Positions 16,796-24,604 of a stretch of DNA of 42,077 nucleotides are shown here, one piece after another. Every line of letters begins with the position of its first letter. Within the stretch, counting starts at the first letter, position 1. A program made the position numbers and the translations under genes. The notes under the pieces were generated by a model. The model saw only the letters and a list, made by a program, of their open reading frames with translations. It made no database searches and had not been told where the DNA came from. This stretch comes from a virus. The stretch spans positions 1-42,077 of the IMG/VR virus record IMGVR_UViG_3300042402_007428, one strand, 5' to 3'.

Positions 16796-17371
16796 ATGGC
16801 TAAACTGTACACTGTGAATGATAGGAACAAGGCCCGCAAGTGGCCGATTCAATTGGCTAATGGGCGGGTTGTTATCCTGCACGCAAATCGTTGGACTGAG
16901 TCGGATGAAGATCTATCTGATTATGTGCGTTCGGGCTTTGTCAAATTCCGCGACACGGATTTGGATGTTGCCGTTGTGGCAGCACCTCCTGTTGCTGTGG
17001 TTGCGCCTGTGGTTGCGCCTGTGGCCGCTGTTGTGCCGCGTGATCCTATGAGTGCGTTTGCTGCTGCCCTAAACAGCGCGTTTGCAAAGCCTGCGCCTGC
17101 TGCACCTGTAGAGGCGCCGGCAACCGCAGAGGAATCCTTGACGGTTGAGGCAGATGTAAAGCAGGGCTTTACTACTGCGTTGCCCGAGCCTGTTGCGCAA
17201 CCGATTGCACTTGATGTTGCGGTAGATGATACGCAAGAAGTCTATGCATCTATGACCCGCAATGCGCTGTGGGTGCTTGCGACGGAGCGTGATTTGGTTG
17301 GCAGTTTGGATTACCGCTCGACTACAAAGACGCAATTGGTAAACCTTCTCGTCGCTCACTTGGAGGAGTAA
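16796..17371 (+). CDS. Virion-region protein with Pro/Ala/Val linker and SAP-like end
   Basis: A 191-residue protein; GGAGG precedes ATG 16796. Three parts are visible: a small N-terminal beta-rich domain (residues 1-58, 'LANGRVVILHANRW'), a long low-complexity Pro/Ala/Val linker (residues ~60-120), and a C-terminal 40-residue helical unit ('MTRNALWVLATERDLVGSLD') resembling SAP/HeH/Rho-N modules that bind nucleic acid. Similar three-part proteins occur next to capsid genes in many phages, but the role is not established. Bases 17195-17210 carry one dispersed element. Confidence 0.55.
   Translation: MAKLYTVNDRNKARKWPIQLANGRVVILHANRWTESDEDLSDYVRSGFVKFRDTDLDVAVVAAPPVAVVAPVVAPVAAVVPRDPMSAFAAALNSAFAKPAPAAPVEAPATAEESLTVEADVKQGFTTALPEPVAQPIALDVAVDDTQEVYASMTRNALWVLATERDLVGSLDYRSTTKTQLVNLLVAHLEE
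17195..17210 (+). repeat. Dispersed 16-bp element, copy 5
   Basis: GCGCAACCGATTGCAC, core at 17197-17208, inside the gene at 16796. Confidence 0.7.
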
Positions 17372-17373
17372 TT

Positions 17374-18171
17374 ATGGCCGCTTTTCACGAACAGATTGCA
17401 GCCGAGGCGATGGCAATCAGCGAAGTCGCTGTTGGTGATTATGTGCGCGTTGTTACCCGCATGGGTTCTGATGTTTGTCGCGGTACGGTCATGCGCATCT
17501 TTCCGTATGGTGCAGTGCAGGTTCGGTCGTTTGATCTCGAGCGCGGTGGCCGCGAGGCTACGATTGAAAACATCTACGACACCGATCTGTACATGTTGCT
17601 GCCTACGCCTGCACCTGAAGTTCCTGACCGCGCATTGGATGTGCCTGTGTTTACGGGTGAGTTGCCTGTGTTGGTACCCGTGGTGGGGGGCGAGGTTTTG
17701 GCGGTTTCCGACGTTGGCGAATCCTACGAAAAGCCTGTGCTTTACCTAGATCGCGGTGATTGGCGTGTGTACCCCGACGGAACTCGGTATCACCTGTCTG
17801 CGGTTGCGTTTAGTGATCGCATTCAGGAGGACGAAAAGCAGGACATTGACGAGGCAAAGGCAGCCAAGAAGGACGATGGCAAGAAGGCCTCTGCCAAATC
17901 AGCCGACCCCCGCAAGGACACCCGATCTACTGCCGCCAAGGTAGATGTGAACTTGCTGCCAAAAGACTTGCAAAAGCGGCTGCGTGGTGTTGGAGAGTTG
18001 GACGACGATGCGCGTGACCGTGTGTTGTCTGCGATCTCTGACGCTGCAATGCGGTCTTTCAAGGCTGTTGGCGTGCGGGATGCCGAGATCTACAACCGAG
18101 TGGTGCTTATTCAAGATGCGATCAAACCCGTACTAGGGATTGCACATGGCAGTGATACAAAGCGAGACTGA
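17374..18171 (+). CDS. Hypothetical protein of the head-completion region
   Basis: A 265-residue protein, 2 nt after the previous stop, with GGAGGAG upstream of ATG 17374. The first ~70 residues are beta-rich, with 'VGDYVRVVTRMGSDVCRGTV' resembling a small SH3-like barrel. Residues ~150-195 are Lys/Asp/Ala-rich and probably disordered; the C-terminal ~65 residues are helical. Function unknown. The position between capsid and connector-type genes suggests a virion or assembly factor. The C-terminus overlaps the next gene by 26 nt. Confidence 0.6.
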   Translation: MAAFHEQIAAEAMAISEVAVGDYVRVVTRMGSDVCRGTVMRIFPYGAVQVRSFDLERGGREATIENIYDTDLYMLLPTPAPEVPDRALDVPVFTGELPVLVPVVGGEVLAVSDVGESYEKPVLYLDRGDWRVYPDGTRYHLSAVAFSDRIQEDEKQDIDEAKAAKKDDGKKASAKSADPRKDTRSTAAKVDVNLLPKDLQKRLRGVGELDDDARDRVLSAISDAAMRSFKAVGVRDAEIYNRVVLIQDAIKPVLGIAHGSDTKRD

Positions 18172-18889
18172 AATCAAAGGCTACATCGAGCGCACATTGG
18201 GCGGCGGTGTAATCGAGATCGAGTTGACGGAAGATCAGTACACTGACGCCATCGACGAGGCTAAGTTTTGGTTCATGGGCCTAATTGGGCAGATGAAGAA
18301 CTTGGTCTTGGACATACAGCCCGGTGGCGGCGCGTATGATGTTGCACCTGACTGCTTGTCGGTTGTCGAGGTGTTCTTTGATCTGCAGCGGGCAGGCATC
18401 TTTGATCAGTTTTCATGGGCAGGCGTGGAGCTGAATCCGCTTGGGTTTGGTGCATACGGTTCCTACAATGGCGTAGGCTCGATTGGCGGCGGTTACTCTG
18501 ACCTTGTGCAATCGATGCAGTACCTAGACCAAGCGCGGCGCATCCTGTCTGCTGATCGCGATTGGGAGTGGGATTACCAAGCCAAGAAATTGCGCATCAT
18601 GCCTACAAGTGGCGATGTCGGCAGCAAGGTTTTCTTGGTTTACATGACGGACGACATGGAGCTGAGCAAGATTCGGCCCTACGAATACAGGTTGCTCCGT
18701 AGGTATGCTTTGGGTAATGCTATGGAGACGCTAGGCAACATCCGTGGCAAGTACTCTGATGGTCCAAGCGCATCGGGCAGCATTACGCTAAACGGCTCTG
18801 AGTTGATTGCGAATGCAGATTTGGTTCGCGATGTGGTGCGAGAGCAAATTTTGCAATTGCGCCCGCCTGCGAATTTCTTTACAGGCTAG
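18146..18889 (+). CDS. Putative neck/head-tail connector protein
   Basis: A 247-residue protein starting at ATG 18146. The N-terminal part starts with an amphipathic helix and 'ELTEDQYTDAIDEAKFWFMG', a pattern seen in adaptor-type proteins near portal and neck genes of myophages. The middle contains Gly/Tyr-rich loops ('GFGAYGSYNGVGSIGGGYSD') and the C-terminus is helical again. Helix-loop-helix architecture, size and location suggest a neck or connector protein that closes the portal after packaging. The assignment rests on layout, not on a decisive motif. Confidence 0.45.
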   Translation: MAVIQSETEIKGYIERTLGGGVIEIELTEDQYTDAIDEAKFWFMGLIGQMKNLVLDIQPGGGAYDVAPDCLSVVEVFFDLQRAGIFDQFSWAGVELNPLGFGAYGSYNGVGSIGGGYSDLVQSMQYLDQARRILSADRDWEWDYQAKKLRIMPTSGDVGSKVFLVYMTDDMELSKIRPYEYRLLRRYALGNAMETLGNIRGKYSDGPSASGSITLNGSELIANADLVRDVVREQILQLRPPANFFTG

Positions 18890-18913
18890 TTAGACAGATA
18901 AGCAGGAGTTGCA

Positions 18914-20041
18914 ATGGCTCGTTCTATGTTTGATTTCATCAGCAGCACCAATGCGTTGCTAGAGAATGTGGATGCCCACGATGAGTGGATGGCACACTTG
19001 GACAATGTGCGCGATACGCGGGCGCAGGCAATGGCCGATTACGCGACGATGATTAGCACCGAGTTCGATGACCGAGCAAAGGAGGTTACGGCACGGGCTG
19101 CCGCGAGCCTTCAAGAGCAGCTCAATTCTGTTGGCATTACCTTGGTGCCAATTGATAAGGTAAACTACCCAAGGCGGCATGATTTCAGCGGCCCGTATCG
19201 GTATTACACCGGTGAGGTGCTGTACTTTGATCCCGCCCGCAGGTCCTACTTTGATGGCAAGACAAACCGACACATTACTATGACGGAGGCAAGAGAGCGC
19301 ATGGGACACTACAGCAGCATTTTTGAGGATGAGAATCGTTCTGACAGCGAGTTCGCTGCCTTCTTTGACGACCGATCGACGGCAATCGAAGCCTACACGG
19401 CTGCCATTGACCTTGGTCTTGCGGCAGGCGAGGTTACCTACGACCCGACCGTCAACCCGCGCTACGGCGTCGGTCAGTACGCCGTCCGCATTGCACCACA
19501 TGTACCTGTTACCAAGCCCAATGCTTTCTACGAGTTCCTTGACATGGTTTACGACCACGTCGTGGAAGAGGATGTGGATCAGTTTGAGTGGCTGATGGCC
19601 GAGACGCAGGAGTACCTTACGGAGCTTGAGGCAAAGCGCGGCGGTGATCTCAAGAAAATGAAGAAGAAGTCGGGCGCAGCGGGCCTGCCTGCCGGGCCGT
19701 ACAATGGCAATCCTTTCCACGATTCGCCTGTTGGCAAGTTTACGAGTTTGCCGCGCCTGCCTACGGGCTCGTTTTCGAACAAGGGCCAATACCTTGCGGC
19801 TAGAAAGAATAAGAAGGGCAAACTGCAGTTTACCTTCACCAAGCTCCCTTGTGGCCGCAAGGCTCGCGGCAAGGGCACGGGCAAGAACTTTGGTCGTCGC
19901 TGTTGGGACGGCAAGATTCCCGCATGGGCATCGGGTGGCGAGGGCGATGGCCGCAAGGTCATCAAGAGCAGCATTGCTCGCGGCGTGTACGGGCACCACG
20001 GGCAGCTCGGCAGGGGCGCAACCAACCGTGGTCGCCGCTAA
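18914..20041 (+). CDS. Putative structural protein with a basic C-terminus
   Basis: A 375-residue protein; AGGAG precedes ATG 18914. The N-terminal ~100 residues are helical. A middle domain contains 'FSGPYRYYTGEVLYFDPARR' and several Tyr-rich strands. The last ~150 residues are strongly basic and Gly/Lys/Arg-rich ('KLPCGRKARGKGTGKNFGRR'), ending in RGRR. The basic tail could bind DNA or the capsid interior. No known family was recognised; its place among head-completion genes makes a virion component likely. Confidence 0.55.
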   Translation: MARSMFDFISSTNALLENVDAHDEWMAHLDNVRDTRAQAMADYATMISTEFDDRAKEVTARAAASLQEQLNSVGITLVPIDKVNYPRRHDFSGPYRYYTGEVLYFDPARRSYFDGKTNRHITMTEARERMGHYSSIFEDENRSDSEFAAFFDDRSTAIEAYTAAIDLGLAAGEVTYDPTVNPRYGVGQYAVRIAPHVPVTKPNAFYEFLDMVYDHVVEEDVDQFEWLMAETQEYLTELEAKRGGDLKKMKKKSGAAGLPAGPYNGNPFHDSPVGKFTSLPRLPTGSFSNKGQYLAARKNKKGKLQFTFTKLPCGRKARGKGTGKNFGRRCWDGKIPAWASGGEGDGRKVIKSSIARGVYGHHGQLGRGATNRGRR

Positions 20042-20066
20042 CTAGCATAGGGTAACATGGTGCTGC

Positions 20067-20537
20067 GTGGCTCTCTACGGTCCAAGTGCAAAGGAGTTGA
20101 AACTCTACCGCTCGTTTGAGCGGGAGCGTATCAACCTGTTTGGGCAGCAGGTAGATTACTATGTGCTGTCACGCGGCACCAATGTTGACCCTGTGTACAA
20201 CGAGCCCGAGCCCGATTGGGCCTTTACCGCTTACTCGTTGGTTGCAGGCGTTACCTATCAGCAGCAGGACAACCGCGATCCATCGGTGCGTGACGAAGGC
20301 TTTGTCGTTGAGTTCGACGCCGAGGCCTACATCGCGTTTGACGATTGGCAGGCTACGGTTGGCGCAAAGCCCCCAAAGGAGGGCGATGTGCTGTTTACGA
20401 TGGCCGAGTACTTCGATGTCGTAAACGCCGCATCGGGCGGTAACTTTGTGGATACCGTGCAGGTGGTGGGTTACAAGATCCTGCTGCGCAAGCGGGCGAA
20501 GTTCGCGCCGCAGCGCAAGTTCGAGCCCGAGAGTTAG
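20067..20537 (+). CDS. Hypothetical protein, possible head-closure component
   Basis: A 156-residue protein with GTG start at 20067; the ribosome-binding site is weak, so the start is uncertain. It is beta-rich with aromatic residues ('VDYYVLSRG', 'DWQATVGAKPPKEGDVLFTM', 'VQVVGYKILL'). Small beta-barrel head-closure or stopper proteins occupy this position in many phages, so that role is plausible but not shown. Its stop overlaps the stop of the only minus-strand gene (convergent, 4-nt overlap). Confidence 0.5.
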   Translation: MALYGPSAKELKLYRSFERERINLFGQQVDYYVLSRGTNVDPVYNEPEPDWAFTAYSLVAGVTYQQQDNRDPSVRDEGFVVEFDAEAYIAFDDWQATVGAKPPKEGDVLFTMAEYFDVVNAASGGNFVDTVQVVGYKILLRKRAKFAPQRKFEPES

Positions 20538-20701
20538 CCCTCGATGCAGGCTGCGAAGGCTGCCTTGAGCTCGGCTGCCGCGCTGCTCTGAATGTCGTAC
20601 GACTCGGCGGGGCAGAACGGGTGGCCCTTGCGGGCGTTGGTGTGGCGCATAAGCGCGTCAGCGAGGCGTTGGAGTTTGTTGTGGTCGTTGGTGATCTGCA
20701 T
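20534..20701 (-). CDS. Small minus-strand protein (55 aa)
   Basis: A 55-residue protein read leftward, the only supported minus-strand gene in the window. The start ATG (20701-20699) was chosen because a good promoter lies just upstream (-35 TTGACA and -10 TAAACT at 20773-20746) and a 5'-leader hairpin sits between them; an upstream in-frame start at 20833 would place the promoter inside the gene. The product is soluble with Lys/Arg, one Cys and an Ala-rich C-terminal helix. Function unknown. Its antisense placement and own promoter resemble a moron-type insertion in a late operon. Confidence 0.55.
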   Translation of the reverse strand: MQITNDHNKLQRLADALMRHTNARKGHPFCPAESYDIQSSAAAELKAAFAACIEG

Positions 20702-20713
20702 TGCTTTTCTTAC

Positions 20714-20729
20714 GCGCAACCGATTGCGC
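20714..20729 (+). repeat. Dispersed 16-bp element, copy 6
   Basis: GCGCAACCGATTGCGC, core at 20716-20727. In the leader RNA of the minus-strand gene it can fold as a 6-bp hairpin with a UCGG tetraloop. Confidence 0.7.
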
Positions 20730-20745
20730 TCTCGAGGGTAGCCGA

Positions 20746-20773
20746 AGTTTAGCACGGAACGATTGTGTGTCAA
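20746..20773 (-). promoter_or_regulatory. Sigma70-type promoter for the minus-strand gene
   Basis: On the minus strand TTGACA (20773-20768), 16-nt spacer, TAAACT (20751-20746), followed by TCGG. It matches the hexamers and spacing of the promoters at 40182 and 41167. Confidence 0.7.
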
Positions 20774-20777
20774 GCAG

Positions 20778-20834
20778 TATTGTGTTGGCGTGAATGTATT
20801 GTGTTGGAAGGAATGTGTTGTGTAGACTCGCATG
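20778..20834 (+). repeat. Tandem 19-bp repeats upstream of gene 20873
   Basis: Two 19-bp units (20778-20796 and 20797-20815) share 16 of 19 bases (TATTGTGTTGG...GAATG); a third, degenerate unit follows to 20834. They lie between the leftward promoter and the gene at 20873, with TAGACT (20823-20828) as a possible rightward -10. They may be regulator-binding sites controlling the divergent pair. Confidence 0.5.
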
Positions 20835-20872
20835 CTGTGCTATGCAGTAGGCAACGGAAAACGGAGGCAGTG

Positions 20873-21874
20873 ATGGCGTTTGATAGACTTGCAGAAGAAC
20901 TGACAGAGGTGTTCAAGACCGCTCCTCACCCGGGCAAGGGCGTGCCGCTGCCTGACGATCTGTTCACCGACCCCAAGGACCCTGCTGTAAAGCAGGTGGC
21001 GGTTGATGCAGTAAAGCAGGCGGGAACGGAAGAGCGTAAGAAATTCGTTACCCTCTTTATCTACAACCTGTTTGGCGAGTTGCATGCAGCCGACCTGTTG
21101 TCTCAGAAGTTTACTGCCAAGAACAACGATTACACCGAAATTGGCACTGCTGCTGATTTGGCATCAGAGCCGTATGTTAGCGCGGATGGACGCGATGTTC
21201 TTGATGTCGATCCAAGGGCTATGTACGCCTTTGATAGCAAAGGCAGGTTTCTAACAGTGTACCCCGATGGTAGGCCGGGAATTTCTACTCTTCGCCCCGG
21301 CAAAATCAAAGGTGGGGGTCGATTTGAGAAGGATAAGTTCCAATCAGCAAACCTCGACAAAGAAAACTATGCGGGCAATGTACGGTTCTTTCAGTCTGCC
21401 CTAAACGGCCAACCTGTAACGCCTAAAGTTTTGGGTTGGAGTGGATCTGAAGGCACTACTATCCCGACCGACAGAGGCTCAGAAGCGGCCAAGATTGTCG
21501 ACGATGTTGCAGCCATTGCAATCCTAAAGGCATGCTCTGACATGGTGTTCAGCATGGAAGGGACTGCGAAATCGGCGGGCGATTACAAGAAGGTATCGCC
21601 GCTTGATACGGGAGAAACGACGACTATGGGTCGTTGGTTTGGCTACTCCCGCCCGTACAAGTTCACGCTAACTGCGCCGCTCAAGATTGACGGATTGACG
21701 GATACCGACAAGAGCGTAATCAAGGACGCCGTGCAGGGTGCCAATAGGTTTATTGGCGGGGCTGCCGATTACGGATCGGGAAGTTTTCAATTGACCTTTA
21801 CTAAGGTGGTTGACATCAAGATTGGCATGCGGGCCGGGCGGTTTGACACCGAGACGATGGGCAGTTTGGACTAG
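20873..21874 (+). CDS. Hypothetical protein divergent from the minus-strand gene
   Basis: A 333-residue protein; ATG 20873 follows GGAGG (20863-20867). The frame is open upstream to 20765, but that part overlaps the promoter and repeat region and lacks a ribosome-binding site. The N-terminus is helical ('LAEELTEVFKTAPHPGKGVP'); the middle has a 'AMYAFDSKGRFLTVYPDGRP' beta-hairpin pattern and the C-terminus is mixed. No family recognised. Its regulatory region and divergent neighbour suggest it arrived as an accessory pair within the tail module. Confidence 0.6.
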   Translation: MAFDRLAEELTEVFKTAPHPGKGVPLPDDLFTDPKDPAVKQVAVDAVKQAGTEERKKFVTLFIYNLFGELHAADLLSQKFTAKNNDYTEIGTAADLASEPYVSADGRDVLDVDPRAMYAFDSKGRFLTVYPDGRPGISTLRPGKIKGGGRFEKDKFQSANLDKENYAGNVRFFQSALNGQPVTPKVLGWSGSEGTTIPTDRGSEAAKIVDDVAAIAILKACSDMVFSMEGTAKSAGDYKKVSPLDTGETTTMGRWFGYSRPYKFTLTAPLKIDGLTDTDKSVIKDAVQGANRFIGGAADYGSGSFQLTFTKVVDIKIGMRAGRFDTETMGSLD

Positions 21875-21875
21875 C

Positions 21876-22232
21876 ATGAGGGATGTTGCGGGCGCGGTAG
21901 CAACCGGCGTATCCTTTGTGTGCGCCACCTGTGACCACTTTTGGTGGGGCATTGAGCGGGGGTTGCCGCACTGCAAGGCGCATGTGGATAGGGTGGCGTG
22001 CGGCGGGCCTATTACGGGCCTTGCGTACCCGCGCTACAGTGGCCCACTCGTAGGCAACCTGCGGCACTTCTGCTTTGCGACGGGCGAGGCTGCCAAGTTT
22101 GTGATATGCACCAAGGATGGTGGCGAGGTCGGGGCATCTGATCGCGGCATCGAGTTGGTGCAAAGTTACAGTGTTGGCGGGATTCGACCCCGATTCATAT
22201 CGGGCGAGCGGGTGGATGTGAAGCGTGGCTAA
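21876..22232 (+). CDS. Small Cys/His-rich protein
   Basis: A 118-residue protein; ATG 21876 lies 1 nt after the upstream stop. It carries C-x2-C ('VCATCDHFWWG'), then 'PHCKAH' and 'VACGG', and 'RHFCFATG', which suggests a zinc-binding fold. No membrane segment is evident. The C-terminus overlaps the next start by 8 nt. Function unknown; it could be a small structural or assembly protein given its neighbours. Confidence 0.5.
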   Translation: MRDVAGAVATGVSFVCATCDHFWWGIERGLPHCKAHVDRVACGGPITGLAYPRYSGPLVGNLRHFCFATGEAAKFVICTKDGGEVGASDRGIELVQSYSVGGIRPRFISGERVDVKRG

Positions 22233-23088
22233 GGCAATCCTAAAGTACCGCCCGCAAAGTGTTGCCGAGTATGCGGCAGTGCCCGACATCTTTATCACCC
22301 AAGAGAGCGTGAAGGCGGTGAACAAGTGGGCAGCGGCAGTGCAAGAGCGGTACGAGGATGGCAAGCGCATGTTCCTGTTGGCATCGGCCAAAATCCTGCT
22401 CACTGCAATCAAAGGCAAAGCACCAACCATAGCAGGCGTTGGTAAGTATGCTGATTCGCTTGAAGTGGTTGTCGTCGACGGGCTGCGTGCCGAAGAGGCT
22501 GTAGCGATCATCTACAAGTACAAACAGCGGCGGCGGATAAAGAAGGATATGGACGGCAGGCGCATGGCGTTGTTGATAAAGCCAAGCGAAGGTGCGCCAA
22601 AGTGGGTGCGCGTATTGGCTAGGTACCAACCGTGGCCCGCGTACATGATACCTGTGGTGCCTGATGCAAAGGATGCGCAAGTGATTGCGCGGCAGGTAAC
22701 AGAGACAGAGGGGCAGGACTTGCGTGATAGGCTGCTTACTAACAGACGCAAGATTGAGTTTGAGTTGCGCGACAACGGCTGCGAAAAACCTATCCGCACT
22801 GACACCAAGTTCAATGACGCCATTGAGGTTGTGGACGATGTTGCGTTTGAGGTGCTGCGAAGCGAGTTTGGCTACGGTGCAGGCAAGCAAGTATCGCATT
22901 GGCGGCCCGCGATGGCAGACTACGCGCAAGAGCTTTATCGCTTGCAAAACGCTTTTGTGCAGTACATAATGACGGGCAGGCGTGGCGAATTCGATCTGCC
23001 CGACTACAAAGAGTTGCAGGCGACTGATCTTCAGAACTATGACAAGAGTTTGCAGGATAAACTTGCACCATTAGCCAAGTTAGGTTAG
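22225..23088 (+). CDS. Hypothetical protein of the tail/connector region
   Basis: A 287-residue protein with GTG start at 22225 overlapping the upstream TAA. Residues 30-75 form Ala-rich helices ('AVNKWAAAVQERYEDGKRMF'). A basic segment ('YKQRRRIKKDMDGRRM') is followed by a beta-containing middle and a helical C-terminus. The length and the position two genes upstream of a tail-terminator candidate would suit a head-tail joining protein. I do not recognise the family, and that role is positional inference. Confidence 0.55.
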   Translation: MAKAILKYRPQSVAEYAAVPDIFITQESVKAVNKWAAAVQERYEDGKRMFLLASAKILLTAIKGKAPTIAGVGKYADSLEVVVVDGLRAEEAVAIIYKYKQRRRIKKDMDGRRMALLIKPSEGAPKWVRVLARYQPWPAYMIPVVPDAKDAQVIARQVTETEGQDLRDRLLTNRRKIEFELRDNGCEKPIRTDTKFNDAIEVVDDVAFEVLRSEFGYGAGKQVSHWRPAMADYAQELYRLQNAFVQYIMTGRRGEFDLPDYKELQATDLQNYDKSLQDKLAPLAKLG

Positions 23089-23115
23089 CGGTGCGATGTA
23101 ACATCGGAGGACGAC

Positions 23116-23310
23116 ATGGATATTCAGAAATTGAACCTTACGCTTGCCGACATCGAGGCCCAACTCCTTCACCGCATCCGCAATGCCGAGGCGGAGCTGT
23201 CTGAGATGGTTGACCCTGAGGACGAGACCGAAGAGGGTGAAGAAGAGGAAGAGGAAGATTACGAAGAGTGCGATTGCGAGGACGACGAAGATTGCGATTG
23301 CGATGACTAG
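23116..23310 (+). CDS. Very acidic small protein with C-terminal cysteines
   Basis: A 64-residue protein; CGGAGG precedes ATG 23116. The N-terminal half is a helix ('IEAQLLHRIRNAEAELSEM'). The rest is nearly all Glu/Asp with regularly placed cysteines (ECDCEDDEDCDCDD). It could mimic DNA charge or bind metal. Similar acidic tails occur in DNA-mimic anti-restriction proteins, but there is no specific match and its place in a structural operon argues for caution. Confidence 0.6.
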   Translation: MDIQKLNLTLADIEAQLLHRIRNAEAELSEMVDPEDETEEGEEEEEEDYEECDCEDDEDCDCDD

Positions 23311-23347
23311 GCTGCCGTAGCGCGGTGGCCGTCTAGGGGTTACTGCC

Positions 23348-24097
23348 ATGGGCGCAATTGCAACCGTTTCGCTGCGTGACTTTGATCGGGGCATGATCGA
23401 GTCGCTTGGTGCTAAACTCATATCGTTCACCATCGACGGTGCCGAGAGGCAGGCGTATGCCCTTGCCATTGATGGCTTGCGGCCAAACTTAGAGTTTTAC
23501 GGGCAACATGTGCCTGTGTTCTTTTCGACGCCCGAAGATGTGTTTCAGCCGTTTAGGTATCCTTGCGTCGTCGTGCGGCGCAACGATCTGCGGGCGGCCT
23601 TTGATCGCAGCCCGTTCTATGGCTCGCAACGGGTGCCTGCACCTAATGCCCGTCCTGTTGCCATAGCGGCGGGCAATGGCGTGCTGCGCGGGTACAGTAA
23701 GTATGTTACGGCGGCGTTGCCTGTGCCGTTTGATATTGGCTACGATTTGCAGCTCTATGCCCGCACCCAAGCAACGGGGCTTGTGCTGCTCAACCGCATC
23801 CTGCAAACTTGTCGGCCACCTTTCTTTTCTGTTGCAATCTACGACAGTTTAGGCGATAGACGGCTCTACGATGCAGGCGAAGTCACAATTGCATCAAACA
23901 ACGAGTTGTCGGACGTTGCCGACCGAACGATTGCGTGGACCATATCGTTTGATATCCGTGGCGAGTTGGATCTGCAGGACCAACAGATAGAGGACAACAT
24001 TGTTACAACGCTTGTGAATGTTGGCGTGCAGGTAACGACAGTGGTTGCAAACCTCAATGTGAACGCTAGGTTGAACATCAATACAAGAGTTTTGTGA
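23348..24097 (+). CDS. Putative tail terminator/tail completion protein
   Basis: A 249-residue protein; the ribosome-binding site is weak (AGGGG) but ATG 23348 is the first start. A mixed alpha/beta domain contains 'RYPCVVVRRNDL', 'VPFDIGYDLQLYARTQATGL' and 'DRTIAWTISFDIRGELDLQD'. The pattern of an N-terminal inner part and a strand pair around 'ISFDIRGE' is seen in tail-completion proteins of myophages, which lie just before the sheath gene as here. The role is to cap the tail and attach the head. Assignment is by pattern and synteny. Confidence 0.5.
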   Translation: MGAIATVSLRDFDRGMIESLGAKLISFTIDGAERQAYALAIDGLRPNLEFYGQHVPVFFSTPEDVFQPFRYPCVVVRRNDLRAAFDRSPFYGSQRVPAPNARPVAIAAGNGVLRGYSKYVTAALPVPFDIGYDLQLYARTQATGLVLLNRILQTCRPPFFSVAIYDSLGDRRLYDAGEVTIASNNELSDVADRTIAWTISFDIRGELDLQDQQIEDNIVTTLVNVGVQVTTVVANLNVNARLNINTRVL

Positions 24098-24106
24098 GGT
24101 AACAGC

Positions 24107-24586
24107 ATGGCATGGTACTACTACTCGGGAACTAGCATCCTTGCCCTGCCTGTTGGCAAGGGCGAGGTGTTGGCGGTGCGCCCGCATACGACTGTGTTTG
24201 TAGATGCTTCGGTTGAAAGCACCACCGCCTTCAAGCGGTTTGGCAGTGTGTTGCGGCGCACGGGTGCCCCGAAGGGCGCAAAGCCTGCTGTGCCTGCGCA
24301 ACCGATTGCAGCGGCGGCTGTGGCTGTTCCTCACTTGATGTCTGATTCGTTTGTTGAAGGTAGTGCGGCTGTTGCTGCCAACCTGCAGACCAAGGTTGCC
24401 ATTGTTGCAAAGAGCATGGCGGCGTTGGCGGATGAGGTTGGCGATGTTGTTGTGTCGGATGTTGCTGATGGTACAGAACAAGCAGCGGTAGAGGCAGAGG
24501 GCGTGGAGCCCGATGCGCCCGCTGAAGATGGGGCTGCAGAAGATGCCTTGCCCCGTCGCCGCAAGAGCACCAAAACGACTATCTAA
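24107..24586 (+). CDS. Hypothetical Ala-rich protein before the sheath gene
   Basis: A 159-residue protein; GAGGTAA precedes ATG 24107. An N-terminal beta-rich unit ('MAWYYYSGTSILALPVGKGE') is followed by an Ala/Val-rich linker, a helix, and an acidic then basic tail (EDGAAEDALPRRRKSTKTT). The layout resembles the protein at 16796: beta domain, Pro/Ala linker, helix. Unknown role, probably virion-associated. Bases 24296-24311 carry one dispersed element, encoding 'AQPIA' as in the gene at 16796. Confidence 0.5.
   Translation: MAWYYYSGTSILALPVGKGEVLAVRPHTTVFVDASVESTTAFKRFGSVLRRTGAPKGAKPAVPAQPIAAAAVAVPHLMSDSFVEGSAAVAANLQTKVAIVAKSMAALADEVGDVVVSDVADGTEQAAVEAEGVEPDAPAEDGAAEDALPRRRKSTKTTI
24296..24311 (+). 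repeat. Dispersed 16-bp element, copy 7
   Basis: GCGCAACCGATTGCAG, core at 24298-24309, inside the gene at 24107. Confidence 0.65.
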
Positions 24587-24604
24587 CCTGACAGGAGCGT
24601 TACC

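Noticed and set aside
15146-16882. 578-codon ORF on the minus strand opposite the capsid gene
   Set aside because: It is the antisense of a clearly recognised capsid gene; Arg/Val-rich composition and no ribosome-binding site, so a shadow frame.
18959-19999. 346-codon minus-strand ORF
   Set aside because: Antisense of the gene at 18914, with no supporting start signal or recognisable domain.
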